From: an uncultured Alphaproteobacteria bacterium
GTDB lineage: Bacteria; Pseudomonadota; Alphaproteobacteria; HIMB59
Assembly (NCBI GenBank): GCA_902524245.1
Contig: CABZCN010000001.1
Span: forward strand, 186,001-250,000
Direction of reading: 5' to 3'
DNA length: 64,000 nt
Position numbers and translations under genes: made by a program. The first letter of the stretch is position 1. Every line of letters starts with the position of its first letter. Shown in pieces: positions 8,866 to 19,586 of the stretch. The notes under the pieces are model-generated. The model was not told the origin of the DNA, made no database searches, and was given only the letters and a program-made list of their open reading frames with translations.

Positions 8866-9872
8866 TGCACGCTCATTCCTTTTTCGTCAAAAAATAAAAT
8901 TTTATTTTGGTCTATTGCAAAATTTACTTTGTCTCCTTTTTGTCCTTGGAAAGCTCCTTGATATAAGGATAAAATTTCTGCTCCATTAAAATCTAACTCT
9001 ACAACCGTTTCTGCACCGAGAGACTCAACAGTTTTAATTGAGCCAGAAAATTCACCTTCTCCTATCTTAATGTGCTCAGGTCTTAAACCAAGTTGACTTG
9101 CTTTATCTGGTGATGAGGTATTTAAAGTAGTTCTGTTGAGAATATTAATTTTTGGTGAGCCTAATCTATTTGCAACATAAATAGAATTTGGGTTATTATA
9201 TATATCTTCTGGTTTATCAATCTGAGCGATCTTACCATTTTCTAATACTCCGATGCGATCTGCCATAGTTGTAGCTTCAGCTTGATCATGTGTTACATAG
9301 AGAATTGTGGAGCCTAAATTTAATTGGATTTTTTTCAGTTCGACTCTCAAACTTTCCCTTAATTTTGCATCAAGGGATGAAAGGGGTTCATCCATTAAAT
9401 ATATACTTGGGTCTCTGACTAGAGCACGACCTATCGCAACTCTTTGCATTTCTCCCCCTGATAATTCAGTAGCTTTGTTGTCTAATTTAGCTGAAATCTT
9501 CAACATTTCCGCTATTTTTGTGACTTTTTCTCTAATCTTATCTTCTGGGATTTTTCTAAGAGGGGATCGAAGAGGAAAAGCTAAATTGTCGAAAACCTTA
9601 TAATGAGGGTATAAAGAGTATTGTTGAAATACAAAAGCTGTGTCTCTAGCTGCAGGCTGAGCCTCTGAAAAATCTTCATCATCAAAAAGGATCTTTCCTT
9701 TATCAATTTTTTCTAAACCTGCTATTGATCTTAATGTTGTAGTTTTACCTGCACCAGTTGGACCTAATAATACAAAAAACTCACCATCGTTTACTGTAAA
9801 GCTAATATCATCTAAAGCCTTAATAGTTTTATCATATATTTTTGTAATATTTTGTAGTTCTACTTTAGACAT
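8862..9872 (-). CDS. ABC transporter ATP-binding protein (glycerol/polyol type)
   Basis: Walker A GPTGAGKTT, LSGGEMQRVAIGRAL, YLMDEPLSSLD; C-terminal regulatory domain. Confidence 0.93.
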   Translation of the reverse strand: MSKVELQNITKIYDKTIKALDDISFTVNDGEFFVLLGPTGAGKTTTLRSIAGLEKIDKGKILFDDEDFSEAQPAARDTAFVFQQYSLYPHYKVFDNLAFPLRSPLRKIPEDKIREKVTKIAEMLKISAKLDNKATELSGGEMQRVAIGRALVRDPSIYLMDEPLSSLDAKLRESLRVELKKIQLNLGSTILYVTHDQAEATTMADRIGVLENGKIAQIDKPEDIYNNPNSIYVANRLGSPKINILNRTTLNTSSPDKASQLGLRPEHIKIGEGEFSGSIKTVESLGAETVVELDFNGAEILSLYQGAFQGQKGDKVNFAIDQNKILFFDEKGMSVQ

Positions 9873-10954
9873 TAACTCATAAACTCACTTTGAAGTGCCT
9901 TATCATTTGAACCATCAAAAATTATTTGGTTATTATTAAGAGTATCAAATTGAATTTGCTCATTAATATTAACTTGTGTGTCACTATCAACTCTAATTTT
10001 TATATTTCCAAGTTGTGTTTCAATTGTAAGAATTTTTCTTGAACCTAAATATTCAACACCAAAGACATTGCCTTTTACGCCATTTTCAGAAACTAATTTT
10101 AAATTCTCTGGCCTTACACCTAAAAAATTTTCATTTGAGTCTGTTCCTTCTTTTTGTTCAGGTATATTTAACGATGAGTCTAATAATTTAATACTTGATT
10201 GACTCGGAGAAATTTTTTCATTTATTGGTATGAAGTTCATTCCTGGGGATCCAATAAAATTGGCAACAAACTTTGTTTTAGGTTTATTATAAATAACTTT
10301 TGGTGAGTCTGCCTGCAACACCACTCCCTCATTCATTACTGCTATTCGATCAGCCATCGACATTGCCTCTTGTTGATCGTGTGTTACATAAACTGTAGTT
10401 GCATCAATATCATCGTGAAGTTTTCTTAATTCCAAACACATCAATTCTCTAAATTCTGCATCAAGTGTTCCCAAAGGTTCATCCATTAAAAATGCTTTAG
10501 GTCTTCTAACTAGTGCTCTTCCGAGTGCAACACGTTGGCGATCACCTCCCGCTAAAGAGGATACTTTTGATTTTAATAAGTGATCAATTCTGAGAAGCTT
10601 TGCAGCTTCCAGAACTTTAGCATCTACTTCGCTTCGTGAGAGCTTTTGCATTTTCAGTGGGAAAGCCAGATTATTTCTTACATTCATGTGCGGATAGAGT
10701 GCAAAAAGCTGAAAAACAAAGGCTATATCTCGCTGAGAGGCCCTTAGATAGCCCACATCTTCCTTATCCAAATATATATTTCCAGAAGTTGGTAGCTCTA
10801 AACCAGCAATCATTCTTAAAGTTGTAGTTTTTCCACAACCTGAAGGACCGAGTAAAACGAAGAATTCTTTATTTTCAATAATAAGATTGGAGTTTTTCAC
10901 TGCTACGAAATCTCCAAAAGATTTATGTAAATTTTTAATTTCTATTTCTGCCAT
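9872..10954 (-). CDS. ABC transporter ATP-binding protein (second, glycerol/polyol type)
   Basis: Walker A GPSGCGKTT, LAGGDRQRVALGRAL, MDEPLGTLD; start corrected to MAEIEIKN at 10954 (ORF track runs to 11101). Confidence 0.92.
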   Translation of the reverse strand: MAEIEIKNLHKSFGDFVAVKNSNLIIENKEFFVLLGPSGCGKTTTLRMIAGLELPTSGNIYLDKEDVGYLRASQRDIAFVFQLFALYPHMNVRNNLAFPLKMQKLSRSEVDAKVLEAAKLLRIDHLLKSKVSSLAGGDRQRVALGRALVRRPKAFLMDEPLGTLDAEFRELMCLELRKLHDDIDATTVYVTHDQQEAMSMADRIAVMNEGVVLQADSPKVIYNKPKTKFVANFIGSPGMNFIPINEKISPSQSSIKLLDSSLNIPEQKEGTDSNENFLGVRPENLKLVSENGVKGNVFGVEYLGSRKILTIETQLGNIKIRVDSDTQVNINEQIQFDTLNNNQIIFDGSNDKALQSEFMS

Positions 10955-10956
10955 GG

Positions 10957-11148
10957 CTAATCTGGGAAATGACTTGTGATCACAAATCCGATAGTTCCCA
11001 CCAAAATAACGATAAAGGAATATGTATACATCCACATAGCAAAAGGCTGCATCAGCATAAATACACCCAATAAAATTAAAACAGTTGATGCGTTTTCCCA
11101 AATGGATCTCCTGAAAATTCTTCTCAATAAACTTTTTTTCTCAGCCAT
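10957..11148 (-). CDS. small integral membrane protein (DUF2160-like) of the ABC operon
   Basis: MAEKKSLLRRIFRRSIWENASTVLILLGVFMLMQPFAMWMYTYSFIVILVGTIGFVITSHFPD; start at 11148 abuts the permease stop. Confidence 0.75.
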   Translation of the reverse strand: MAEKKSLLRRIFRRSIWENASTVLILLGVFMLMQPFAMWMYTYSFIVILVGTIGFVITSHFPD

Positions 11149-12092
11149 TATTTTCTTACCGCTCCAAATGTTATTCCCCTTAGAAGATGCTTTCTCAATA
11201 CAACTGTAAATATCATCACTGGGATTAAAAATAATGTTGTCCCTGCTCCAATAGCAGGCCAATCAAGACCACCCTCTCCTATAATTGTTGGGATAAATGG
11301 TGGTGCAGTTTGCGCATTAAATTGTGTTAGTAAAACAGCAAATGCATATTCATTCCACGAAAATATCATGCAAAAAATTGCTGTTGCTGCAATACCTGTA
11401 GTTGCTTGCGGAAGAACTACTTTAAAAAATGCTTGCATTCTAGAGTAACCATCTATCATCGCAGCCTCCTCATACTCTCTCGGTATCTCATCCATAAACC
11501 CTTTTAACAGCCAAACTGATAAACTTAAATTTACAACCGTGTACAGAATAATCATGCCAACGTGAGTATCACCGAGACCAAGTTTTCTGTACATGATAAA
11601 TATAGGTACCGCCACTGCTATTGGTGGGAACATTCTCGTAGATAAAATAAAAAATAATAAATCATCTTTCAGTGGGACTTTAAATCTTGAAAGAGCGTAG
11701 GCAGCTAAGGAGCCTAAAAATACTGAAAAGAACGTTGCACCAAATCCAATAATCAAAGAATTGGAATACCTCGGTAAAAATTTTGATGGTCCTGTTATGA
11801 CCATTTCTCTACTGCGAACTAACTCCTCGTACCATGTATCTGGTGGTGGAAGAGAGTCCAAATAATCCTTTGGTTGTCTTGATCGATTTGTAAATAAATT
11901 CACATAGCCCTCTAAAGATGGTTCAAAAAAGACCTCTGGTGGATAAGAGATAGCGCTATCAACACTTTTAAAGCTTGTAGCAACCATCCATGTGATCGGT
12001 ATAAGGGTTACGACCATGTAAACGATGATGATAGTGGCAGCTAATTTCCTTGAAAATCCTGTTGCTTCTAGTGGTGATCTTGAAGTGTCCAT
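11148..12092 (-). CDS. carbohydrate ABC transporter permease
   Basis: binding-protein-dependent permease signature EYEEAAMIDGYSRMQAFFKVVLPQ. Confidence 0.93.
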   Translation of the reverse strand: MDTSRSPLEATGFSRKLAATIIIVYMVVTLIPITWMVATSFKSVDSAISYPPEVFFEPSLEGYVNLFTNRSRQPKDYLDSLPPPDTWYEELVRSREMVITGPSKFLPRYSNSLIIGFGATFFSVFLGSLAAYALSRFKVPLKDDLLFFILSTRMFPPIAVAVPIFIMYRKLGLGDTHVGMIILYTVVNLSLSVWLLKGFMDEIPREYEEAAMIDGYSRMQAFFKVVLPQATTGIAATAIFCMIFSWNEYAFAVLLTQFNAQTAPPFIPTIIGEGGLDWPAIGAGTTLFLIPVMIFTVVLRKHLLRGITFGAVRK

Positions 12093-12994
12093 TATCGCTC
12101 TTTAATTTTGTTCATAACTTTTACATACACATTTCCAAAGCCGAATATGGTGACAAATAATATTACAGCAAAAGCAGAGCTGTAACCTGTTTTCCATTTT
12201 TCAAATGCTTCACGTTTTAAATTAATTGATGCTAATTCAGTCGCCGATCCTGGACCCCCTGAAGTAAGCTCAGCTACAAGATCAAACATTTTGAAATTCT
12301 CGATCCCTCTAAATAATAATGCTAGAAGTAGAAAAGGAAGGACAGATGGCAATGTTATATGGATAAATTGCTGCCACTTACTAGCCCTGTCAACTTCTGC
12401 AGCCTCGTACAAATAATTTGGGATTGATCTTAATCCTGCTAAACAAATTAACATGGTAAAAGGTGTCCACATCCATGTATCGACAATCACAATTGACCAA
12501 GGGGCTAAAGTGCTTGAACCAATCATATCAAAAATACCAAAGTCATAGAAAAAATTAACTACGTAATTAAATAAACCTACTTGAGGATTATATAAGTAAG
12601 TCCAAAATACACCTACGACTGCAGGGGAAAGCATCATTGGTAAAACTATTAAAGTAGTGAGTAGTTCATTGCCTTTAAATTTTTTATTTAAAAGAAGAGC
12701 AAGACCCAATCCAATTAATGCTTGTAAGACTAATGTCCAACAAACGAAGTGGGCAGTTATTTGCATCTTTTCCCATATCTCTTCTTTTCCTAAAATCTTT
12801 TTATAGTTTTTTAAACCCACAAATTTTACTTCTCTACCTATTTTATTGGCATAAAAATTGGTGAATGACATTCTTATGGCATAGATGAGAGGATAAATAT
12901 TTATAGCAAGTAATAGAATTAAAGTTGGTGCTATGAAAATCCAGGCTATTGCTTTATCAGATAAGCCTTTGAACTTTTTAACAGCACTTTTCAT
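12092..12994 (-). CDS. sugar ABC transporter permease
   Basis: EAAEVDRASKWQQFIHITLPSVLP signature, multiple TMs. Confidence 0.93.
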   Translation of the reverse strand: MKSAVKKFKGLSDKAIAWIFIAPTLILLLAINIYPLIYAIRMSFTNFYANKIGREVKFVGLKNYKKILGKEEIWEKMQITAHFVCWTLVLQALIGLGLALLLNKKFKGNELLTTLIVLPMMLSPAVVGVFWTYLYNPQVGLFNYVVNFFYDFGIFDMIGSSTLAPWSIVIVDTWMWTPFTMLICLAGLRSIPNYLYEAAEVDRASKWQQFIHITLPSVLPFLLLALLFRGIENFKMFDLVAELTSGGPGSATELASINLKREAFEKWKTGYSSAFAVILFVTIFGFGNVYVKVMNKIKER

Positions 12995-13009
12995 TTATGT
13001 TTTAGATTG

Positions 13010-13033
13010 AAGGGCGGGATTAATCCCACCCTT
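13010..13033 (-). promoter_or_regulatory. intercistronic stem-loop between SBP and permease genes
   Basis: minus-strand RNA AAGGGUGGGAU-UA-AUCCCGCCCUU: 11-bp stem with one U-G wobble, between 12994 and 13050. Confidence 0.75.
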
Positions 13034-13049
13034 TATGTTAATTTAGTGA

Positions 13050-14387
13050 TTAAATTTTACCGTCGTCTTCGAAGACTTCAGTCCAATCATCAATGATTTT
13101 GTCTAATGCGTCTTTTGCAGAACCTTTTCCATTCACAACGTAGTCATGAATTCTCTCCTGCATTGGAAGCATTAATTCAACAAATGTAGGCTCTTGCCAA
13201 AAGTCTTTGACGATGCCCATTGAGTCAAGGAAGCCTTGTGCGTAAACAGCTGAGTCAACGAAATCAGGTGATCCAAGAACATCCATATGACATGAATATC
13301 CTCCTAAATCCCACCATTTTTGTTGAATATCTGGCTTTGCAAACCACTTCATGTATTCAAGAGCCAAGTCTTGTTTATCAGAGTAACTCACAACTGAGAT
13401 ACCTTGACCACCAAGAGTAGCTGCACATACGTTTTGACATGGGTTAGCAAAGAAACCAGAAACTCTTCCGTCACTGTCTTCTTTAGAAACACCAGGCCAG
13501 AAAGCATACCAGTTCATTTGAAATGCAACCTGTCCTGATTTATATGCATCAAGATTTGCGACCATATAAGCATCTGAATGCCCTGGAGGTGCACAATCTT
13601 CATACATTTTTCTATAAAATTCAACAGCTTCTACAGAAGCATCTGAGTTAAAATAACCGTCCATCTCGTATGGGTTATCAGGATTTTCGTATTCCATACC
13701 CCATGCGTACATGGCTGCTGTTACACCCATGGTAATACCTTCAGATCCACGCTCTGTATTGATAGCTGCACCGTATCTTACTTGTCCATCAATTTCTCTT
13801 CCTTGGAAGAAAGTACACATGTCATATAACTCATCCCAAGTTTTTGGAACACCTAGATCATATCCATGCTTACTTTTAAATTCAGCTTGAAGCTCTGGTC
13901 TATCAAACCAGTCTTTTCGATAAGCCCATGCTAAAGCATCACCCATTGCTGGAAGAGCGTAATAGTTAGGTGATCCTTTTGGCCATGTTGAATATGCGTA
14001 AACAGTTGCTGGGTTAAAATCATCCATTGAAATTCCGTTAGCATCAAAGAAATCATTTAACTTAACATAGTGACCATATTCAGCACCTTGTCCAATCCAC
14101 TGTGAGTCACCAATTAACAAGTCAAAAGTTTTACCTTGGTTATTTAACTCGTTAAGCATTCTCTCAGCAAAATTTGGCCATGGCACAAATTCGAAGTTCA
14201 TTTCAACGCCTGTTTCAGCTGTAAATTCTTTACTTAATTCTTGTAATGCATTAGCAGGATCCCAAGCGGCCCAGCCCAAAGTCAAAGACTCAGATTTAGC
14301 ATTCAAAGAAAAAAGTAAGGCAAAAACAGGAACTAGAAATACAGATAGTATTTTTCTCATGTTATTATTCCTCCTCTTTAATAACAA
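13050..14387 (-). CDS. extracellular solute-binding protein of the sugar/polyol ABC transporter
   Basis: signal peptide then LTLGWAAWDPANALQELSKEFTAETG...; probable start is the internal Met MRKILSVFLVPVFALLFSLNAKS. Confidence 0.92.
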   Translation of the reverse strand: MLLKRRNNNMRKILSVFLVPVFALLFSLNAKSESLTLGWAAWDPANALQELSKEFTAETGVEMNFEFVPWPNFAERMLNELNNQGKTFDLLIGDSQWIGQGAEYGHYVKLNDFFDANGISMDDFNPATVYAYSTWPKGSPNYYALPAMGDALAWAYRKDWFDRPELQAEFKSKHGYDLGVPKTWDELYDMCTFFQGREIDGQVRYGAAINTERGSEGITMGVTAAMYAWGMEYENPDNPYEMDGYFNSDASVEAVEFYRKMYEDCAPPGHSDAYMVANLDAYKSGQVAFQMNWYAFWPGVSKEDSDGRVSGFFANPCQNVCAATLGGQGISVVSYSDKQDLALEYMKWFAKPDIQQKWWDLGGYSCHMDVLGSPDFVDSAVYAQGFLDSMGIVKDFWQEPTFVELMLPMQERIHDYVVNGKGSAKDALDKIIDDWTEVFEDDGKI

Positions 14388-14508
14388 AACAGGCTGATTA
14401 TACAGTCTTTTTACATATTTATAAATGCAGATTATTCATAGTTTTAAAAACATTTTAAATAGCAGTTAACTGTAATATTATAGTTTGTCGCAGGAGGGGG
14501 GTTAAGCG

Positions 14509-15561
14509 ATGTCTATTAAAGGTCCAGCTATATTTTTAGCTCAATTTGCAGGTGATGATGCTCCGTTTAACAATTTAGGGAATATCTCAAAATGGGCTAG
14601 TGATTTGGGATACTTAGGTGTTCAGATACCTAGTTGGGATGAAAGGTTAATTAATTTAAAACAGGCATCTGAAAGCAAAGATTACTGTGACGAAATAAAA
14701 GGGACTCTTAAAAGTTTTAATTTAAATCTAACTGAGCTATCGACGCATCTCCAAGGTCAGCTTGTAGCTGTTCATCCTGCATATGACTCAGTATTTGATG
14801 GTTTTGCAGCCTCAGAGGTTAGAGGGAATCCATCTGCAAGGCAGCAATGGGCAGTCGATCAATTAATGATGGCTGCTAAAGCTTCAAAAAATTTTGGATT
14901 GACTGAACATGTTACTTTTTCAGGAGCATTGGCTTGGCCATATGTTTATCCATGGCCTCAAAGACCAGAAGGGTTAGTTGAAACTGCATTTGACGAACTA
15001 GCTAAAAGGTGGAAACCAATTCTTAATGAATTTGATGAGTGTGGGGTGAATTTGTGTTATGAAATTCATCCAGGCGAGGATCTTTTTGATGGAATAACTT
15101 TTGAAATGTTTCTAGATAAAGTAGGTAATCATGAGCGCTGCAACATGTTATATGATCCAAGCCACTTTGTTTTGCAACATTTAGATTATTTGCAGCATAT
15201 TGATATTTATCACGAGAAAATAAAAATGTTTCATGTCAAAGATGCAGAACTCAATCCCACTGGTAAACAAGGGGTCTATAGTGGATTTCAATCTTGGAAG
15301 AACAGAGCAGGTCGATTTAGGTCTTTAGGAGATGGGCAAGTAGATTTCAAGTCAATTTTCTCCAAACTTACTACTTACGGCTTTGATGGATGGGCTGTTT
15401 TAGAATGGGAGTGTGCTTTGAAACACCCTGAAGACGGAGCTAAAGAGGGTTCTGTATTTATTAAAGATCATCTAATTAGAGTGACCGAGAATGCTTTCGA
15501 TGATTTTGCCGATGCTGGCACTGATCAAGATGCGAACAAAAAAATGCTTGGAATTAAATGA
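14509..15561 (+). CDS. sugar phosphate isomerase/epimerase (TIM barrel)
   Basis: LCYEIHPGEDLFDG...MLYDPSHFVLQHLD...KMFHVKDAEL...FDGWAVLEWE; GGAGGGGG RBS upstream. Confidence 0.88.
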   Translation: MSIKGPAIFLAQFAGDDAPFNNLGNISKWASDLGYLGVQIPSWDERLINLKQASESKDYCDEIKGTLKSFNLNLTELSTHLQGQLVAVHPAYDSVFDGFAASEVRGNPSARQQWAVDQLMMAAKASKNFGLTEHVTFSGALAWPYVYPWPQRPEGLVETAFDELAKRWKPILNEFDECGVNLCYEIHPGEDLFDGITFEMFLDKVGNHERCNMLYDPSHFVLQHLDYLQHIDIYHEKIKMFHVKDAELNPTGKQGVYSGFQSWKNRAGRFRSLGDGQVDFKSIFSKLTTYGFDGWAVLEWECALKHPEDGAKEGSVFIKDHLIRVTENAFDDFADAGTDQDANKKMLGIK

Positions 15562-15565
15562 TAAT

Positions 15566-16723
15566 ATGACTAAAAAATTAAAATTAGGAATGGTTGGTGG
15601 CGGGTCAGGAGCATTTATTGGAGAGGTTCACCGTATTGCATCTAGAATTGATGACCGCTTTGAACTGGTCGCTGGTGCCTTTTCATCTAATCCTGAAAAA
15701 GCTCAAGCCTCTGGAAGAGATATTGGAATAGCAGATGAAAGGAATTATAAGGACTACCTTGAAATGGTCGAAAAAGAATTGATCAGAGAGGATAAAATAG
15801 ATGCTGTAGCCATAGTGACACCAAATCATATGCACCATCCGATCGCTAAAGCTTTCATGGAGAAAGGCTTTAACATAATTTGTGACAAACCCCTCGCCAT
15901 GAATGTTAATCAATGTGAGGAACTAATAAAATGTAAAAAAGACAATAATGTTCTTTTTGCTTTAACTCATAACTACACTGGTTATCCCATGATTAGAAAT
16001 GCCAGAGCTCTTTGTAAGAGAGGTGACTTAGGTGAAATAAGAGTAATTCAAGCAGAGTATGCTCAAGATTGGCTGACCGAAGATTTAGAAAATAGAATTA
16101 ATGATGGGGGAAACAAACAGGCCTCTTGGAGAACTGATCCTAATCAATCAGGTGCTGGTGGATGTATTGGTGACATTGGAACTCATGCTTACAATCTTAT
16201 TAGGTTTATAACTGATCTCAATACAGAGGAGATATCTGCAGAGTTAACATCTTTTGTACCTGGGAGAAAATTAGATGATAATGCTCAAATATCGATACGA
16301 TTTAAAGGAGGAGCAAAAGGTACTATTTGGTCTTCTCAAGTAGCCCCAGGAAATGAAAATCATTTACAAATAAGAATTTACGGCAACAAGGCCGGACTTG
16401 AATGGTGCCAAGAAGATCCAAATTACCTTTACTTTACAAAATTTGGAGAACCCAAACAAAAAATTACAAGGGGTGGATCAGGTGCTCTGAGCGATGCAGG
16501 AGATGTTACTAGAATTCCTGCTGGACACCCCGAGGGATATTTAGAGGGCTTTGCAAATATATATACAGATGTAGCTAATGCATTAATTGATCAGAAAAAT
16601 GGCAAATTTAATGAGGAAAACCACCATTTTCCAAGTGTAGAAGATGGACTTGAAGGTATTAAATTTATCGAAAGGTCAATCGCCTCTAGCTCATCAAATT
16701 CAAGCTGGGTAAGTTTCAATTAA
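15566..16723 (+). CDS. Gfo/Idh/MocA family oxidoreductase
   Basis: LGMVGGGSGAFIGEVHR...IVTPNHMHHPIAKAFMEKGFNIICDKPLAMN; start corrected to ATG at 15566. Confidence 0.92.
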   Translation: MTKKLKLGMVGGGSGAFIGEVHRIASRIDDRFELVAGAFSSNPEKAQASGRDIGIADERNYKDYLEMVEKELIREDKIDAVAIVTPNHMHHPIAKAFMEKGFNIICDKPLAMNVNQCEELIKCKKDNNVLFALTHNYTGYPMIRNARALCKRGDLGEIRVIQAEYAQDWLTEDLENRINDGGNKQASWRTDPNQSGAGGCIGDIGTHAYNLIRFITDLNTEEISAELTSFVPGRKLDDNAQISIRFKGGAKGTIWSSQVAPGNENHLQIRIYGNKAGLEWCQEDPNYLYFTKFGEPKQKITRGGSGALSDAGDVTRIPAGHPEGYLEGFANIYTDVANALIDQKNGKFNEENHHFPSVEDGLEGIKFIERSIASSSSNSSWVSFN

Positions 16724-17673
16724 TTCCAACTTAGTTTTTTACGTGTTTCCCAATAATCTTGAGTGGACAGGCTAAAAGACTCAAGAGAGGGCAATTCGGT
16801 ATCTATTTTTTCAAGACAACTTAAATTTTCATCCAACTGTTTGATTGTTGATGCTCCTGTTAGACAAATTTTAACAAACGGTAGTCGATAAACCCAGAGA
16901 TAAGACAATTGCTCCAAAGTTAAATCCATAGATGAGGCAACTGAATTTAATTCTTTAATTTTGTTTTGATGAAATTCTTTATTTAAATTAGTTAGTCTTC
17001 CATTTGAGAAAATCTCTTTTGCAATTACATTGATCTTTTTTTCAGATACTTCTTTTAAAATGGAAATACAAGATTGGTCAAAGATATTAATGGTCGTTTG
17101 TAAATAAGAAAATAGATTAAGTTTTTCATTCTTAATTAAAAGGTCATTAATAGTTTTCTCTTGATCTGGGCCACTTGTTGAGATTCCTATTTCTATTCCA
17201 TTTTTTTTTATTGTCTCAAGCTCCTTTAGAACATTAATATCATCTAAGACTTTACTTTCTGAATTGACAGAATGAATGTGGTAAAGATCAATACTTTTTC
17301 CTAAATTAAGTCTTGTCTCCACCCATTGTTGTTTTAAAAATTCAACTGAGTGATCTTTTCTTTCGTGTTGATCTGCCTGAACTTCCCAATTTGCTAAATA
17401 TTCATAGCCCCACTTAGACCCCACAAAACCATCAAATTGTTTTTGAGCTCTAATCCAACTAGATAAAAACTCCTCAGCATCTCCATATACCCTTGCCGCA
17501 TCGAAATATCGAATACCTCTCTTGTAAGCATGACTAAGTACTTCGTGACAATGAGATCTCATAGAATTTTTTGATATGTCGCTGCCTAAATCTGAACTAT
17601 GACCAATGTTTATATATCCGGGCCTCCCAAGAGATGCCAATCCTAGGCCTATTTTATTGTCTAATTTAAACAA
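16720..17673 (-). CDS. aldo/keto reductase
   Basis: RYFDAARVYGDAEEFLSSWIR...IDLYHIHS. Confidence 0.9.
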   Translation of the reverse strand: MFKLDNKIGLGLASLGRPGYINIGHSSDLGSDISKNSMRSHCHEVLSHAYKRGIRYFDAARVYGDAEEFLSSWIRAQKQFDGFVGSKWGYEYLANWEVQADQHERKDHSVEFLKQQWVETRLNLGKSIDLYHIHSVNSESKVLDDINVLKELETIKKNGIEIGISTSGPDQEKTINDLLIKNEKLNLFSYLQTTINIFDQSCISILKEVSEKKINVIAKEIFSNGRLTNLNKEFHQNKIKELNSVASSMDLTLEQLSYLWVYRLPFVKICLTGASTIKQLDENLSCLEKIDTELPSLESFSLSTQDYWETRKKLSWN

Positions 17674-18286
17674 TTATATGATTTGCTATTTGACTTTTTA
17701 TTGTCAGTGGGTCAGTTAAATGAATAGTTTGAAAGCCAAGTGATTGCGCCGCCTCAATATTTTCAATACGATCATCAATGAAAAGAGTTTGTTCAGGTGT
17801 TAAATTAAATCTTGAAATCGCTAATTTATAAATTTCAGCGTCTGGTTTTACTAAAAACTCTCTACCAGAGATAATTTTATCATCAAATTCTTTCAGGAAT
17901 GGGTGTTGATCTTCCATACCCTCATAAGTCTCATCTGACCAGTTTGACAAGACATAGCAGGGGTAACCACTTGATTTTATTTTTCGAAAAATATCAACTG
18001 TATCTTGATAAACCCCGTTAACCATATTCCTGTGATTTGGATAATATTGCTTTATTTCATTCTCATAATTAGGGAAATTTTTTATTGCATCTTTAACTGC
18101 GTCATCAATTTTTACTCCAGCATCGCATCTCATATCTAAATGAGGGAACGCGATTGTATTTATAAAATATTCTCTTTTAGTTTGATCAGGAATGATATTT
18201 TTAAATACATAATGTGGATCCCAATCAAAAAAAACATTACCTAAATCAAATAGAAATTTTGTAATTTTCATCGACTCAATCGACAA
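17666..18286 (-). CDS. HAD family hydrolase
   Basis: [18 protein letters not shown]...[12 protein letters not shown]...[24 protein letters not shown]; start may be the internal Met MKITKF. Confidence 0.88.
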   Translation of the reverse strand: MSIESMKITKFLFDLGNVFFDWDPHYVFKNIIPDQTKREYFINTIAFPHLDMRCDAGVKIDDAVKDAIKNFPNYENEIKQYYPNHRNMVNGVYQDTVDIFRKIKSSGYPCYVLSNWSDETYEGMEDQHPFLKEFDDKIISGREFLVKPDAEIYKLAISRFNLTPEQTLFIDDRIENIEAAQSLGFQTIHLTDPLTIKSQIANHIIV

Positions 18287-19583
18287 AAGAATTAATTAGA
18301 TTTTCAAGATATTCTTGGCGACCAGACTTTGGTTGAGGGTTTATATTTTTAGCAATGACATTTTTATGAATATCTTCAAGAGACATTGAAGTCATAAGTT
18401 GTTTTTCAGAGGCCCACTGTTCATATCTTAGTTTTAAAAAATTTTCATAACTTCCATCATTAATCATTTTTTCAACAGCAATAAGAGTTCTAGCACAAGT
18501 ATCCATAGAGCCAATGTGCGCATAGAATAGATCCTCAGGATCTATTGATTGTCTTCTAATCTTAGCATCCATGTTAAGACCTCCTGAGGAAAAACCACCA
18601 TTTTTAAAAATGTAGTAAAAAGGCAAAACTAATTCTTCTACATTGTTTGGGAATTGGTCTGTGTCCCATCCTACTAAATAGTCTCCTCTGTTAATATCAA
18701 TACTCCCAAAGATGTCATTGGAAAGTGCATATGCAATCTCGTGCTCGAATGAATGTTTTGCTAAAATAGCGTGATTTTGTTCGATATTTAGCTTGAATTC
18801 TCTTTCTAAACCATATTTTTGAAGAAATGCAAAAACATTAGCAGAGTCAAAATCATATTGATGTTTCGTTGGCTCATGGGGTTTCGGCTCAATCAGAAGT
18901 AAACCCTTGAAACCAATTTTGTGCTTATGCTCAGCTACCATGTTCAAAAATCTACCAAGCTGATCATATTCTTGTTTCATATTAGTATTTAAAATTGTTT
19001 CGTAACCCTCTCTGCCTCCCCATAAAACATAATTTTGTCCACCTAAAAACATTGTATTTTCCATACACATCTTCACTTGAGCAGCTGCATATTGAAAAAC
19101 ATCAGGATCAGGATTAGTAGCAGCACCAGACATGTACCTGCGGTGGCTAAATAAATTTGCTGTTCCCCAAAGAAGTTTTACTTTACTTGTTTCAAGTTTT
19201 TTTGAAATTTCATCGATAATGGTTTTTTGAATTTTTTCTGTATCCGAAAAACTTTTACCCTCTGGAGCAATATCTACATCATGAAAACAGAAATATGGTA
19301 TTCCTAATTTTTCAAAAAAATCGAATGCATTATTGAGCTTATCTTTTGCTTGTTCTATTTTATCTCCTGCTTCCATCCATGGTCTTAAAAATGTCTGTCC
19401 TCCAAAAGGGTCACCCCCTGGCCAATTAAAAGTGTGCCAGTAACATACTGCCATTCTCAGATGTTCCTCTAATGTTTTTCCTAGAATTTTTTTATTAGCA
19501 TCATAAAATTTAAATGAAAGTGGATTAGTAGAGTCTCTACCTTCATATTTAATTGTAGGTATATCTTTGAAATAATCAGACAT
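18276..19583 (-). CDS. xylA: xylose isomerase
   Basis: [24 protein letters not shown]...[13 protein letters not shown]...[16 protein letters not shown]...[23 protein letters not shown]. Confidence 0.96.
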   Translation of the reverse strand: MSDYFKDIPTIKYEGRDSTNPLSFKFYDANKKILGKTLEEHLRMAVCYWHTFNWPGGDPFGGQTFLRPWMEAGDKIEQAKDKLNNAFDFFEKLGIPYFCFHDVDIAPEGKSFSDTEKIQKTIIDEISKKLETSKVKLLWGTANLFSHRRYMSGAATNPDPDVFQYAAAQVKMCMENTMFLGGQNYVLWGGREGYETILNTNMKQEYDQLGRFLNMVAEHKHKIGFKGLLLIEPKPHEPTKHQYDFDSANVFAFLQKYGLEREFKLNIEQNHAILAKHSFEHEIAYALSNDIFGSIDINRGDYLVGWDTDQFPNNVEELVLPFYYIFKNGGFSSGGLNMDAKIRRQSIDPEDLFYAHIGSMDTCARTLIAVEKMINDGSYENFLKLRYEQWASEKQLMTSMSLEDIHKNVIAKNINPQPKSGRQEYLENLINSFVD

Positions 19584-19586
19584 AAA

